A stretch of 64,000 nucleotides of DNA from JANYHH01 sp965249745 (GTDB taxonomy: Bacteria; Deinococcota; Deinococci; Deinococcales; JAAFIG01). A program made the position numbers and the translations under genes. The stretch covers positions 2,976,001-3,040,000 of the forward strand of contig OZ252252.1 in assembly GCA_965249745.1 (NCBI GenBank). The letters run 5' to 3'. Below are positions 26,140-33,989 of this stretch, piece after piece; the stretch's first letter is position 1, and each line of letters opens with the position of its first letter. The notes under the pieces were generated by a model, which did not search any database, was not told the DNA's origin, and worked only from the letters and a program-made list of their open reading frames with translations.

Positions 26140-26165
26140 TTTTATCAACCGATCGGTTGATAAAA
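26140..26165. promoter_or_regulatory. Perfect 26-bp palindromic operator
   Basis: Each half reads TTTTATCAACCGA, giving a gapless 26-base palindrome. It lies midway between the TetR start (26118) and the TspO-like start (26180), overlapping the likely promoters. The AACCGATCGGTT core is of the kind bound by AcrR/QacR-like repressors. Confidence 0.85.
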
Positions 26166-26179
26166 CCAGGAGGTCATGG

Positions 26180-26977
26180 ATGACTACAACAACACTTGAG
26201 ACGGACCATCGGCTGGATTCTATTCGACAATCGCTCAACTTGGTCCTCGCGATTGGACAGGTCGCAGCCGCAGCCTTGATCTTCGCAGGAGTTACGGGAA
26301 ACGAACTCTTTTTCAACGACCGCGCCGCCGAACCCTATTTTCTGCCCGCTGGATACGTATTCAGCATCTGGGGATTTATTTACCCCGCATCCATTGTGTA
26401 CGGGATCTATCAGGCGCTCCCAAAGCACCGCGCCGATCCGCTATTACGACGGATCGGATTCGCCACCGCCACCGCGTTTTTCTGCATCATGATGTGGTCG
26501 GTCGTCACGGTCATCAATCCGCTGCTGTACACCATCCCCTGTTTCTTCGGCGGTCTGATGGGCTTGATTTACGCGATCTACCAGATCAGCCAGCACGGGT
26601 CGCCCGTCTCGAGAAATTTCAAATTAGCCGTGGTTTGGCCGCTGAGTGTTTTCGCGGCCTGGTGTACCGCCGGAACGATTGCCAATGTCACTACCAGCCT
26701 GTACGCCTGGGGAGTGCGCGATTTCTTACTTCAAGAGGCCGTCTGGGGAACGATCATGCTGTTGGCGGCCGGATTATTGGCGTCGCTCACAGTGGTCGTC
26801 ACAAAGGGGAACGTTCCCTACGGTCTGACGATCATCTGGGCCTTGATAGGTATCGCCGTGGCGATTGTGCAGCGCAACCAGAATCCCATCGTCGCCGTGG
26901 TGGCCGTGTTGATGGCCGCCCTAGTCGGAGTCGCCCTGCAATACGCTCGAGGCAAGAATTTGAAAACAACCGCCTGA
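26180..26977 (+). CDS. TspO/MBR-like multi-pass membrane protein
   Basis: 265 residues from ATG at 26180, preceded by AGGAGG at 26168-26173; the frame upstream is antisense to the TetR gene. About seven or eight membrane segments. The segment EPYFLPAGYVFSIWGFIYPA resembles the tryptophan-rich sensory protein family, but the protein is about 100 residues longer than classic TspO. A role in tetrapyrrole or stress sensing is only family inference. Probably controlled by the divergent TetR. Confidence 0.75.
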   Translation: MTTTTLETDHRLDSIRQSLNLVLAIGQVAAAALIFAGVTGNELFFNDRAAEPYFLPAGYVFSIWGFIYPASIVYGIYQALPKHRADPLLRRIGFATATAFFCIMMWSVVTVINPLLYTIPCFFGGLMGLIYAIYQISQHGSPVSRNFKLAVVWPLSVFAAWCTAGTIANVTTSLYAWGVRDFLLQEAVWGTIMLLAAGLLASLTVVVTKGNVPYGLTIIWALIGIAVAIVQRNQNPIVAVVAVLMAALVGVALQYARGKNLKTTA

Positions 26978-26999
26978 GTTCAGCAGGTCGAGATGAGCG

Positions 27000-27065
27000 T
27001 TTCAAACCAATAAAGTCCGTCTATGACGCAAGCGTGAGGCGGGCGAAGCGTGCCGTTCGCAATGA
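27000..27065. repeat. Dispersed intergenic repeat, copy A
   Basis: Shares CGTCTATGACG and CGAAGCGTGCCGTT, at matching spacing, with 51889-51955. The copies are roughly 70% identical over 66 bases. Both lie just after the stop codon of a plus-strand gene and before the next plus-strand gene. No coding function can be supported. Confidence 0.55.
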
Positions 27066-27077
27066 GAAAGGTCGTTG

Positions 27078-27548
27078 ATGCAGTTCCCGAGGGTTCAAGG
27101 TCGGAATCTATTACAGCAAGGCTTCTCATTGCCGGGGGATTTCAGCCGCCCGTTCAACATCGTGCTGCTTTGTTTCACGATGGAGCAGCAACTCGAGGTC
27201 AACACCTGGCTCGAGTCGCTGGAGCAACTGAAAGAGACATGCCGTGAGCTGGAGGTGTACGAATTACCGACGCTTTCCAAACGGAATCTATTGGAACAAG
27301 GCTTACTGGACTACTGGATGCGCCAAGGGATTTCAGATCAGCAGACTCGAGCCACGACGATCACGCTCTACGTGAACCTGCGCGAATTTGCGAACCACTT
27401 GGAATTGCCCCACCTGGACAGCATATTCGTCGTACTGGTGGATCAAAACGGTTCCGTGCTCCACCGCGAGGCGGGAGCTTTCAGCCACGAGAAGAGCCTG
27501 CGACTGACAGCTCAGCTCAAAGCGTCTCGAGCCGGGAAGAGCGTTTAA
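27078..27548 (+). CDS. Hypothetical protein, thioredoxin-fold/ATP10-like outline
   Basis: 156 residues from the ATG after GAAAGG. The pattern (FPRVQGRNLLQQGFSLPGDF, then NIVLLCFTMEQQ, VYELPTLS, MRQGI, VVLVDQNGSVLHREAG) recalls peroxiredoxin/ATP10-type thioredoxin-fold proteins, but no CxxC or peroxidatic cysteine is present. No signal peptide. Convergent with the broken gene that follows wecB. Function unknown. Confidence 0.7.
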   Translation: MQFPRVQGRNLLQQGFSLPGDFSRPFNIVLLCFTMEQQLEVNTWLESLEQLKETCRELEVYELPTLSKRNLLEQGLLDYWMRQGISDQQTRATTITLYVNLREFANHLELPHLDSIFVVLVDQNGSVLHREAGAFSHEKSLRLTAQLKASRAGKSV

Positions 27549-27569
27549 GCCGTTGAGCGGTTCCTCAAC

Positions 27570-28099
27570 TCAGCGGTAGGGATCGTTGCAAACGAGAAAC
27601 AGCAGGAAAAACTGGACTGGCCGACTGACCGTCTCTGGCAGCTCGAGACGCAATTCTCGTTTGAGTGAGAACCCCGGTTTCTCCGAGAGACTGCCTATCG
27701 CCTGCCCCTCGAGTTGCACTTCATACCGCGTCAGTAGCAGGCTGCTCTTGCGGATAAGTTGGCAGACAAATGGGCTGGTAAGTCTGATCGTCCGGCGATC
27801 CATCAAGCGTTTCCTGACCAAGATTTTCGCCGAGGCAGTCTCTGTTCATCACATCTCAACGAAAAACGCGAGTCTCGAGACTCACCTGGGCGCAGCAACT
27901 CGTGGACAATTTCGTACTGAACTCCCGCCTGCTCGAGGCGCACCGCCTGGCTGAGGTTGGCTGGAACGAGTCCCTTCAACCGGGAGTTTTCCGCGACAGC
28001 GAAATCGGGCCACTCGAGCGTTCCGAGCCGACGCCCAGACGCGTCCAGCCAATCGTAGGTGAAGCCCGAAAGCGCCGACCGTTGCCGGGCTTTGAGCAT
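27570..28099 (-). pseudogene. Frameshifted gene after wecB, family not recognised
   Basis: The first half starts at ATG 28099, sharing one base with the wecB stop (TGATG), and reads MLKARQRSALSGFTYDWLDA through about residue 75 before leaving frame near 27840. The second half, in another frame, continues TASAKILVRKRLMDRRTIRL to the stop at 27570. Together they would give a protein of about 175 residues. A single-base indel around 27830-27850 would restore it, so either real decay or a sequencing error. Coupling to wecB suggests a role near surface polysaccharide synthesis, unproved. Confidence 0.6.
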
Positions 28100-29235
28100 C
28101 AGACCTCTGAAACCCAGTTGGCGGGGCGCTCCGCCAATCCGAGCCGCCAGGCGACCGCCTTGGCGCAACGCACCCCGGCGTGACCGTCACCGTAGGGATT
28201 CGGACGGTTTCGCATCGCGCCGAGCGCGGCATCGTCAGAGAGCAAGGTGTCAATCGTTTTGAACACGTTCTCCGGGTCGGTCCCCGCCAGCTTCAACGCG
28301 CCGACCAGTAAACCCTCGGGACGCTCGGTGACGTTGCGCAGCACCACGACCGGCACACCGAGGGTCGCACCGCCCTCCTGCAAACCGCCGGAATCCGTCA
28401 CGATCAGACTGCTGGCGCTCATCAGCGCCGCCATGCTGCCAAACTCGAGCGGCTCTAAAAGACTGATGTTCTCTAGTGGGCGGAGCGACGGGAAGACCGC
28501 ATCGCGCACGGCGGGATTGAGATGCACGGGGTAAACGAAGTGGCAGTCGGGGTGCGCCACGGCGACCCGTGCCAGGGCCGCCGCGAGATCCGCCATGTGC
28601 GGCAGATTCTCGCGGCGGTGCATGGTGATCGCCACAATCCGCTTGTCTTTTGGGAGCGCTGGTAGCTCGCCGCGAGCACTGGCGTACAGCACGGCGTCCA
28701 CTTCGGTCTGCCCGGTGATGACGAGGTTTGGGTTGATCTTGCCCTCGTTCAGAATGTTGTCGGCGGCTCCCTGGGTCGGCGGCAGGTCCAGATCGGTCAG
28801 TACATCGGTCAGGCGACGGTTGGCTTCCTCTGGAAACGGTTCTGACAGGTTGAAGCTCCGTAGACCCGCCTCCACGTGTCCAACCGGAATCCGCTCGAAG
28901 AAGGCGGCCAGCGCAACCGCGAAACTGCTCAGCGTGTCGCCGTGAACCAGCACGTAATCGGCCTTCAAGGCGCGCAATTTCTCAGCCGCCGCCGGAACGA
29001 TCTTGCCCATCAAGCCCGGCAGGGTCTGGCGCTCGGTCATGACCTCCAGGTCGTAATCCGGGGTGATACCGAAAATCTTCAAACCATCCTCGAGCTGCTG
29101 CTTGTGCTGCCCGGTGCTGAGAACCACCGTTTCGATCCCAGGCTGATCGCGCAGCCCGAAAATCACCGGAGCCATCTTGGTCGCCTCGGGGCGAGTTCCA
29201 AACGCCACCACGACGCGTTTCAACCTGTCGGTCAT
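28099..29235 (-). CDS. wecB: UDP-N-acetylglucosamine 2-epimerase
   Basis: 378 residues, standard for non-hydrolysing WecB. Has FGTRPEATKMAPVI at the N-terminus, VHGDTLSSFAVALAAF, TMHRRENL and TDSGGLQEGGATLGVPVVVL. It converts UDP-GlcNAc to UDP-ManNAc for cell-surface polysaccharides. Its ATG overlaps the stop of the WecA-like gene (ATGA), matching a lipid-linked glycan assembly operon. Confidence 0.96.
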   Translation of the reverse strand: MTDRLKRVVVAFGTRPEATKMAPVIFGLRDQPGIETVVLSTGQHKQQLEDGLKIFGITPDYDLEVMTERQTLPGLMGKIVPAAAEKLRALKADYVLVHGDTLSSFAVALAAFFERIPVGHVEAGLRSFNLSEPFPEEANRRLTDVLTDLDLPPTQGAADNILNEGKINPNLVITGQTEVDAVLYASARGELPALPKDKRIVAITMHRRENLPHMADLAAALARVAVAHPDCHFVYPVHLNPAVRDAVFPSLRPLENISLLEPLEFGSMAALMSASSLIVTDSGGLQEGGATLGVPVVVLRNVTERPEGLLVGALKLAGTDPENVFKTIDTLLSDDAALGAMRNRPNPYGDGHAGVRCAKAVAWRLGLAERPANWVSEV

Positions 29236-30326
29236 GCGGTTTCCTTCTGCGCTTTCACGCCTCGAGCCACTTCCTGTACCCGCAAGAGCGCCGCCAACCC
29301 GAGCAAGCCGACGGTGGCGGCGACGTACAGCAGGATCACCAGAAGATTCACCCGCTGAAGGATCATGGACAGGACCGTCAACCCGAGCGTCGCACCCCAG
29401 AGAATCAACACGCTGCGCCGCTGATCGAAGCCGCTTCGCATCAGCAAGTGATGCAGGTGATCCTTGCCGGGCGTGTCCGGGCGCACCCCCCTCGAGATTC
29501 GCCGCAGCACCACCTGAGTCGTGTCAATAATCGGCACCAAGAGAAGCACCACCGGCGCAATCACGCTGGCGGCAGCGGCAATCTTGACGGTCCCGAGCAT
29601 ACTGACCGCCGCGAGGGTGAAACCGATAAACGTCGCGCCCGCATCGCCCAGGATGATTCTCGAGGGGTTGAAGTTGTGACGCAGGAATCCCAAGCACGCA
29701 CCCGCCAATCCTGCCAACAAAAGGGTCGCCGCACCTCGAGTCGGGAACTGAGCGCTCAGCGCCAGCAGGCTCATCGCGGTGATGAAACCCAGCCCGCCGA
29801 CGTTGCCGTCTATGCCGTCCAACAGGTTGACCGCATTGGTAATGCCGACGACCCAGAACAGCGTCAACGCGACATCGCCCCACGGTGGCAGCCAAGTGAT
29901 GTCAATGCGAATCCCGTTGACGACCAGCAGCGCCGCGCAAAGGAACTGCACCACCAACCGGAACAGGCTGGGCAGTTCAAACTGATCGTCAATGAACCCG
30001 ACCAGCACCAGAATCGCGCCGCCCAGCACAATAGACAGGAGCTGAATATTGACCGTTTGCAAAATCGCGGGCTTCACGATCATCGCCACCACCAGGGACG
30101 CGATCACGCCCGCGAAGACCGTCAAACCACCGACGTTCGGCAGCAACTCCTTATTCAAGCGTCGCTCGTTCGGCTTGTCGCCCAACCCCTTCTCCACGGC
30201 GAAATCGCGCACCTGAGGAATGAAAAACCAGGTCACAAGCATTCCGGTCAGGAACAGCAGCACGACCGGGCCCAGCCCCGCCTCGAGACCGCCAGAAATT
30301 CCAATTTGCTTCAACAGGTCATTCAC
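29232..30326 (-). CDS. WecA/TagO-like undecaprenyl-phosphate sugar-1-phosphate transferase
   Basis: 364 residues from GTG at 30326, preceded by CGGAG; an upstream start adds 12 unrelated residues. About eleven membrane segments. Motifs: NLLDGIDG (magnesium-binding region), LGDAGATFIGF, and GKDHLHHLLM. It transfers GlcNAc-1-phosphate or a similar sugar from UDP to undecaprenyl phosphate at the inner membrane. Operonic with wecB. Confidence 0.94.
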   Translation of the reverse strand: MNDLLKQIGISGGLEAGLGPVVLLFLTGMLVTWFFIPQVRDFAVEKGLGDKPNERRLNKELLPNVGGLTVFAGVIASLVVAMIVKPAILQTVNIQLLSIVLGGAILVLVGFIDDQFELPSLFRLVVQFLCAALLVVNGIRIDITWLPPWGDVALTLFWVVGITNAVNLLDGIDGNVGGLGFITAMSLLALSAQFPTRGAATLLLAGLAGACLGFLRHNFNPSRIILGDAGATFIGFTLAAVSMLGTVKIAAAASVIAPVVLLLVPIIDTTQVVLRRISRGVRPDTPGKDHLHHLLMRSGFDQRRSVLILWGATLGLTVLSMILQRVNLLVILLYVAATVGLLGLAALLRVQEVARGVKAQKETA

Positions 30327-30449
30327 AAGGATTCTCCGAGGCGGCTTCCCGCCCCAAGCCACTCGAGCCTGACAAATAGACTGCGAGGAGAGTGGTGGCA
30401 GGGGCGCTCGTCAATCTTACTGGGGCGCATGAGACGGTTTCTCATCGGC

Positions 30450-31076
30450 TCACTTCGTGCCGTAAATCCGGTCGCCCGCATCGCCCAACCCCGGCACGAT
30501 GTAGGCGTGTTCGTTCAGGTGACTGTCCAATGCGGCAACGATGATCTCCACGTCTGGGTGGGCCGCCTCGACCTTCTTCACACCCTCCGGCGCGGCAATG
30601 ATATTGAGAAGCTTGATCGAAGACGCTCCAGCTTTTTTCATCTCTTCGATCGCGTCTATCGCACTGCCGCCCGTGGCCAGCATCGGGTCTACGACGAACA
30701 CGCGGCGATCCCGGATGTCGCTCGGGAGCTTGGCGTAATAGCGCACCGGTTGCTTCGAGTCCGGATCGCGGTAGGTACCGATATGCCCAACCTTGGCGGC
30801 GGGCACGAGCCGCAAGATGCCGTCCACCATGATCAGTCCTGCCCTGAGAATGGCGACCAGCGCCAGCTTCTTACCGCTCAAGGTCTGCACCTTGGCGGTC
30901 GCCACCGGCGTCTGAATTTCGACCTCTTCCAGCTCGAGATCGCGCATGGCCTCAAAGGCCATCAGCATCGTGATCTCCGTGACCAACTCGCGGAAATCCT
31001 TGGAACCAGTGCGTTCGTCACGCAGGAGTGCCAGCTTGTGTTGCACCAGCGGATGGTCAATCACGGTCAATGGCAT
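30450..31076 (-). CDS. upp: Uracil phosphoribosyltransferase
   Basis: 208 residues from the ATG of MPLTVIDHPLVQHKLALLRD, the usual length; an upstream start would add 30 unconserved residues. PRPP-binding motif DPMLATGGSAIDA and RAGL are present, and the uracil-binding tail VPGLGDAGDRIYGTK is intact. It salvages uracil to UMP in the cytoplasm. Confidence 0.97.
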   Translation of the reverse strand: MPLTVIDHPLVQHKLALLRDERTGSKDFRELVTEITMLMAFEAMRDLELEEVEIQTPVATAKVQTLSGKKLALVAILRAGLIMVDGILRLVPAAKVGHIGTYRDPDSKQPVRYYAKLPSDIRDRRVFVVDPMLATGGSAIDAIEEMKKAGASSIKLLNIIAAPEGVKKVEAAHPDVEIIVAALDSHLNEHAYIVPGLGDAGDRIYGTK

Positions 31077-31206
31077 AGGCCCCAAAGGTACCACGCGAGC
31101 CGCACACGACCCAGCCGCGTCACGAGATTTTAGAGACTCGAGCGGTTCCATCGTTGGACTGCACAAGCGCTGGGCGTCCGTCCGAACGCCCTTACGAACG
31201 CATAGG

Positions 31207-32040
31207 TCAGGGCAGCATCTCGAGGGTGCGCGGCAGTTTCAAGTCCAAACCAGCCGCAAAACCGTCGGGTTGCTTCTGCTGCAACCAATACAGGTCGTGC
31301 AGGGTACTCAGCGCGATGTACGGCGGCAACCTGTCGGTCACGCCCTCGGCATCGGTCAATTGCAGAATCTGATCTCGAGCCTGCGCGATTGGCAACAGTT
31401 CCAGCGTCCCGGTGAAGAACAGCGCGTAATCCCTGGCGGGATCGTCATACGCGCTCTTGTGCCAATCCACGACCAGCACCCGGTCCGGCGGCGCGAACAA
31501 CACGTTTGACCACCACAGGTCCAGGTGACACAGACTCGAGGTGGCGTTTAGCGCGCCGGATTCCAGCGCGTGGCGGACGCATTGAAACAAGACTTCCAGA
31601 TTCGCTCGAGCTGTGGTTTGGGACAGTGCTTCGTCGAACCGCAACAATTTTTGATGTAGGGCGTTCAGGTCAACCTCTTCGCCCGTGTTGGCGTGTAACT
31701 GGCGCAAAAACCGCCCAAAGGTGGGCAGAATCGCGGGAATCTCGTCCGGCTTCACCGGATGCCCCTCAAAGCGGCGCATCACCAGCACCTCGGCCGTTTC
31801 CTCCAACGCCAGATCTGGCAGGGCAGCGGGTTGCAACTCGAGCGTCTCGAGCACCCACGCGCCCAGACCGGCGCGACGCAGGTGATCGGCTTCCAGGCGG
31901 TGCGTCCCGTGATGCGAGCGGTACACCTTCAGGACCTTGTCGCCCGCCGCGTAGACCTGACTCGAGTAGCCGCCACCGAGCGGCGTCAACTTGCCGTAGC
32001 GTTGCTCGAGGGCGCTCAGGGTCTGGGGCACGACTCGCAT
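31207..32040 (-). CDS. Aminoglycoside-phosphotransferase-fold small-molecule kinase
   Basis: 277 residues from ATG 32040; a TTG at 32070 would add 10 residues. Catalytic motif CHLDLWWSNVLF fits HxDxxxxN, followed by the metal-binding VVDWHKSAYDDPARDYA. The N-lobe has GGGYSSQVYAAGDKVLKVYR. Such kinases phosphorylate antibiotics, choline, homoserine or sugars; the sequence does not settle which. Same strand as upp, 130 bases away. Confidence 0.85.
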   Translation of the reverse strand: MRVVPQTLSALEQRYGKLTPLGGGYSSQVYAAGDKVLKVYRSHHGTHRLEADHLRRAGLGAWVLETLELQPAALPDLALEETAEVLVMRRFEGHPVKPDEIPAILPTFGRFLRQLHANTGEEVDLNALHQKLLRFDEALSQTTARANLEVLFQCVRHALESGALNATSSLCHLDLWWSNVLFAPPDRVLVVDWHKSAYDDPARDYALFFTGTLELLPIAQARDQILQLTDAEGVTDRLPPYIALSTLHDLYWLQQKQPDGFAAGLDLKLPRTLEMLP

Positions 32041-32137
32041 CTTAACTTGGTGATTTGAATTGGTGAACAAGCGCGACGAGTCTCGAGGTTTGCTATCAGC
32101 CTAAACCCACATTTGCTCGAGCCTGACGCCAAGGTTC

Positions 32138-32212
32138 GTAGGGGTCGGTCCCCGTGCCAACCCTGCCCTTCGCGGCGGCAACGGGTCAAGGGCAGCCACG
32201 GGAGGTTACCCC
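32138..32212. repeat. Palindromic intergenic element (imperfect hairpin)
   Basis: An imperfect inverted repeat opening GTAGGGGTCGGTCCCCGTG and closing with CCACGGGAGGTTACCCC, resembling the GTAGGGGC...-type dispersed palindromes of many bacteria. It occupies the middle of the 32041-32421 gap. No gene seen there; the last 30 bases carry the rhodanese ribosome site AGGAGG. Confidence 0.6.
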
Positions 32213-32421
32213 ACCGAAAACCGAACTGACCCCTCGAGCCGGACGAGGTACGCCTCTCTCCTACGACCCGCAGCCCACAACCACCAAACACGTGCCTCGA
32301 GACCGCACTGAACACATCGCTCAGACGAGTACGCCACGCGACAACGAAATGATGATAAGAAAGGTCATGATATACGGCGGCTTCAAAGTCACCGCTCATC
32401 AATTCATCAGGAGGCAAGTTT

Positions 32422-33276
32422 ATGTCCTATGTTCACCCCGAAGTTCTGGTCAGCACCGATTGGGTTTTAGAGCATCACCAGGACGCCAACCTGCGCGTCA
32501 TCGAAGTCTCAGAGGATTTCCTGCTCTACGAACAGGGTCACATTCCCGGCGCGGTCAAGATTGACTGGCACACCAACCTGCAACGCGACGACATCCGCGA
32601 TTTCATTGACGAGCGCGGCTTCGAGGCGCTGGTCAGTAAGCTCGGCATCAGCAACGACACGACGGTCGTGTTCTACGGCGACAAGAACAACTGGTGGGCG
32701 GCCTACGCCTTCTGGTTCTTCAAGTACAACGGTCATCAGAAGGCACACCTGATGAACGGTGGGCGCAACAAGTGGACCTCGGAGGGCAAACCCTTGGAGA
32801 CGACCACGCCAAGCTACCCCGCCGCCGAGTACAAAGTTCCGTACCGCGACGCCAGCATTCGCGCTTTCATGCCCGACGTGTTGAAGCACCTCCTCGAGGT
32901 CAACGCCGGACGCGGTGCGCTGGTGGACGTTCGCAGCAACGACGAGTACACCGGCAAGACCACCCACATGGCGGATTACCCGCAGGAGGGCGCGCTCCGC
33001 GCCGGTCACATCCCCGGTGCGATCTCGCAACCGTGGGCGCAGACCGTGAACCCGGACGGAACCTTCAAGACGTTTGAAGAGTTGACCGCGCTGTACGGCG
33101 GCAAAGGCGTCACCCCAGAAAAAGATGTCATCGCGTACTGCCGCATCGCGGAGCGCAGCAGTCACTCGTGGTTCATCCTCAAATACCTCTTGGGTTTTGA
33201 AAAAGTCAGAAATTACGACGGGAGCTGGACCGAGTGGGGCAACGTGGTCGGCGTGCCGATTGAAAAGAACGTCTGA
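32422..33276 (+). CDS. Thiosulfate sulfurtransferase (tandem rhodanese)
   Basis: 284 residues: two rhodanese domains (about 1-125 and 145-284). The catalytic Cys240 sits in YCRIAERSSHSW, the active-site loop seen in actinobacterial CysA/SseA-type thiosulfate sulfurtransferases. The first domain lacks an equivalent cysteine, as normal. AGGAGG lies 7 bases upstream of the start. It moves sulfane sulfur to cyanide or another thiophilic acceptor in the cytoplasm. Confidence 0.94.
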   Translation: MSYVHPEVLVSTDWVLEHHQDANLRVIEVSEDFLLYEQGHIPGAVKIDWHTNLQRDDIRDFIDERGFEALVSKLGISNDTTVVFYGDKNNWWAAYAFWFFKYNGHQKAHLMNGGRNKWTSEGKPLETTTPSYPAAEYKVPYRDASIRAFMPDVLKHLLEVNAGRGALVDVRSNDEYTGKTTHMADYPQEGALRAGHIPGAISQPWAQTVNPDGTFKTFEELTALYGGKGVTPEKDVIAYCRIAERSSHSWFILKYLLGFEKVRNYDGSWTEWGNVVGVPIEKNV

Positions 33277-33330
33277 ATCAGACTCGAGACTTTGAGCGAG
33301 GCGCGTCTCGCTTTTTGCTAGTCTTGATAC

Positions 33331-33564
33331 ATGGAATTCGAGTGGGACGCAGAAAAAGCAGCGTCCCATTGGACGAAACATCGAGTTCGTTTCGAGGAAG
33401 CCATTGAAGTCTTCGATTAACGAGGAACGCTAGGTTACCCTCGGTCAATCGAAAACGGTAGACTGCTCGTTGTCGTACATATGTACCGTGCCCCCAAAAT
33501 CCGGCTCATCAGTGTTCGAGCCGCTGACAAATTTGAGCACAGAGACTGTGAAGAAGAACGCTGA
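33331..33564 (+). pseudogene. brnT: BrnT-type toxin, inactivated by a stop codon
   Basis: Translation from ATG 33331 gives MEFEWDAEKAASHWTKHRVR then FEEAIEVFD, a clear BrnT start, and hits TAA at 33418-33420 (codon 30). The same frame then continues ENGRLLVVVHMYRAPKIRLI and SVRAADKFEHRDCEEER to TGA at 33562-33564, matching the BrnT C-terminus. The middle is about ten residues shorter than usual, so a deletion may accompany the stop. BrnT is a RelE-like ribonuclease toxin; this copy should be dead. It is immediately followed by a BrnA-like gene. Confidence 0.8.
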
Positions 33565-33568
33565 CAAC

Positions 33569-33856
33569 ATGCAATCCCGTTACGATTTCAGCCAAGCGAA
33601 ACGTATCCAGTCGCCTTATGCTACAAAGCGCTCGAGTACCGAAAATCGTGTGACGATTCATCACGGTGACGGCACTTCTGAGACACGTGTGATCCAGAAA
33701 ACTTTATTGGTGAAGGTGACTCTGGAACCTGACCTCGTGGACGCATTCCCAAACCAGGAAGCGGTGAATGCGGCACTGCGGCAGTTTCTCGAGATTTCAA
33801 AGATCATGCAAGTAACCACGCCTAGAAAGCGTAGTAAACGCGCTGCCCCACTGTGA
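33569..33856 (+). CDS. BrnA-like antitoxin
   Basis: 95 residues from ATG 33569, 4 bases after the brnT frame ends. The C-terminal half TLLVKVTLEPDLVDAFPNQE followed by AVNAALRQFLE matches the ribbon-helix-helix DNA-binding part of BrnA/CopG-type antitoxins. Such proteins bind the toxin and repress the operon. With the toxin broken, it may persist as a repressor or be decaying. Confidence 0.7.
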   Translation: MQSRYDFSQAKRIQSPYATKRSSTENRVTIHHGDGTSETRVIQKTLLVKVTLEPDLVDAFPNQEAVNAALRQFLEISKIMQVTTPRKRSKRAAPL

Positions 33857-33950
33857 TACAGTTCCACCATGTCCGTCGTCAAGAACCAACAACGATATTC
33901 ACCTTTTGCCGTGAAAGACTGAGGCTCGAGGTTTTCCCCTTTCGACTCGC

Positions 33951-33973
33951 GCCCCAGAATTCTGGGGCTTTTT
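33951..33973 (+). terminator. Intrinsic terminator just before tyrS
   Basis: GCCCCAG-AATT-CTGGGGC (33951-33968) is a 7-bp hairpin followed by TTTTT. It ends 16 bases before the tyrS ATG. It either ends brnA transcription or attenuates tyrS. I saw no T-box motif upstream. Confidence 0.75.
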
Positions 33974-33989
33974 CATGGAGCGTGAACGC

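Noticed and set aside
29448..31133. 561-residue open frame on the plus strand
   Set aside because: Antisense to the well-supported wecA-like and upp genes; Gln/Arg/His-rich composition typical of a shadow frame.
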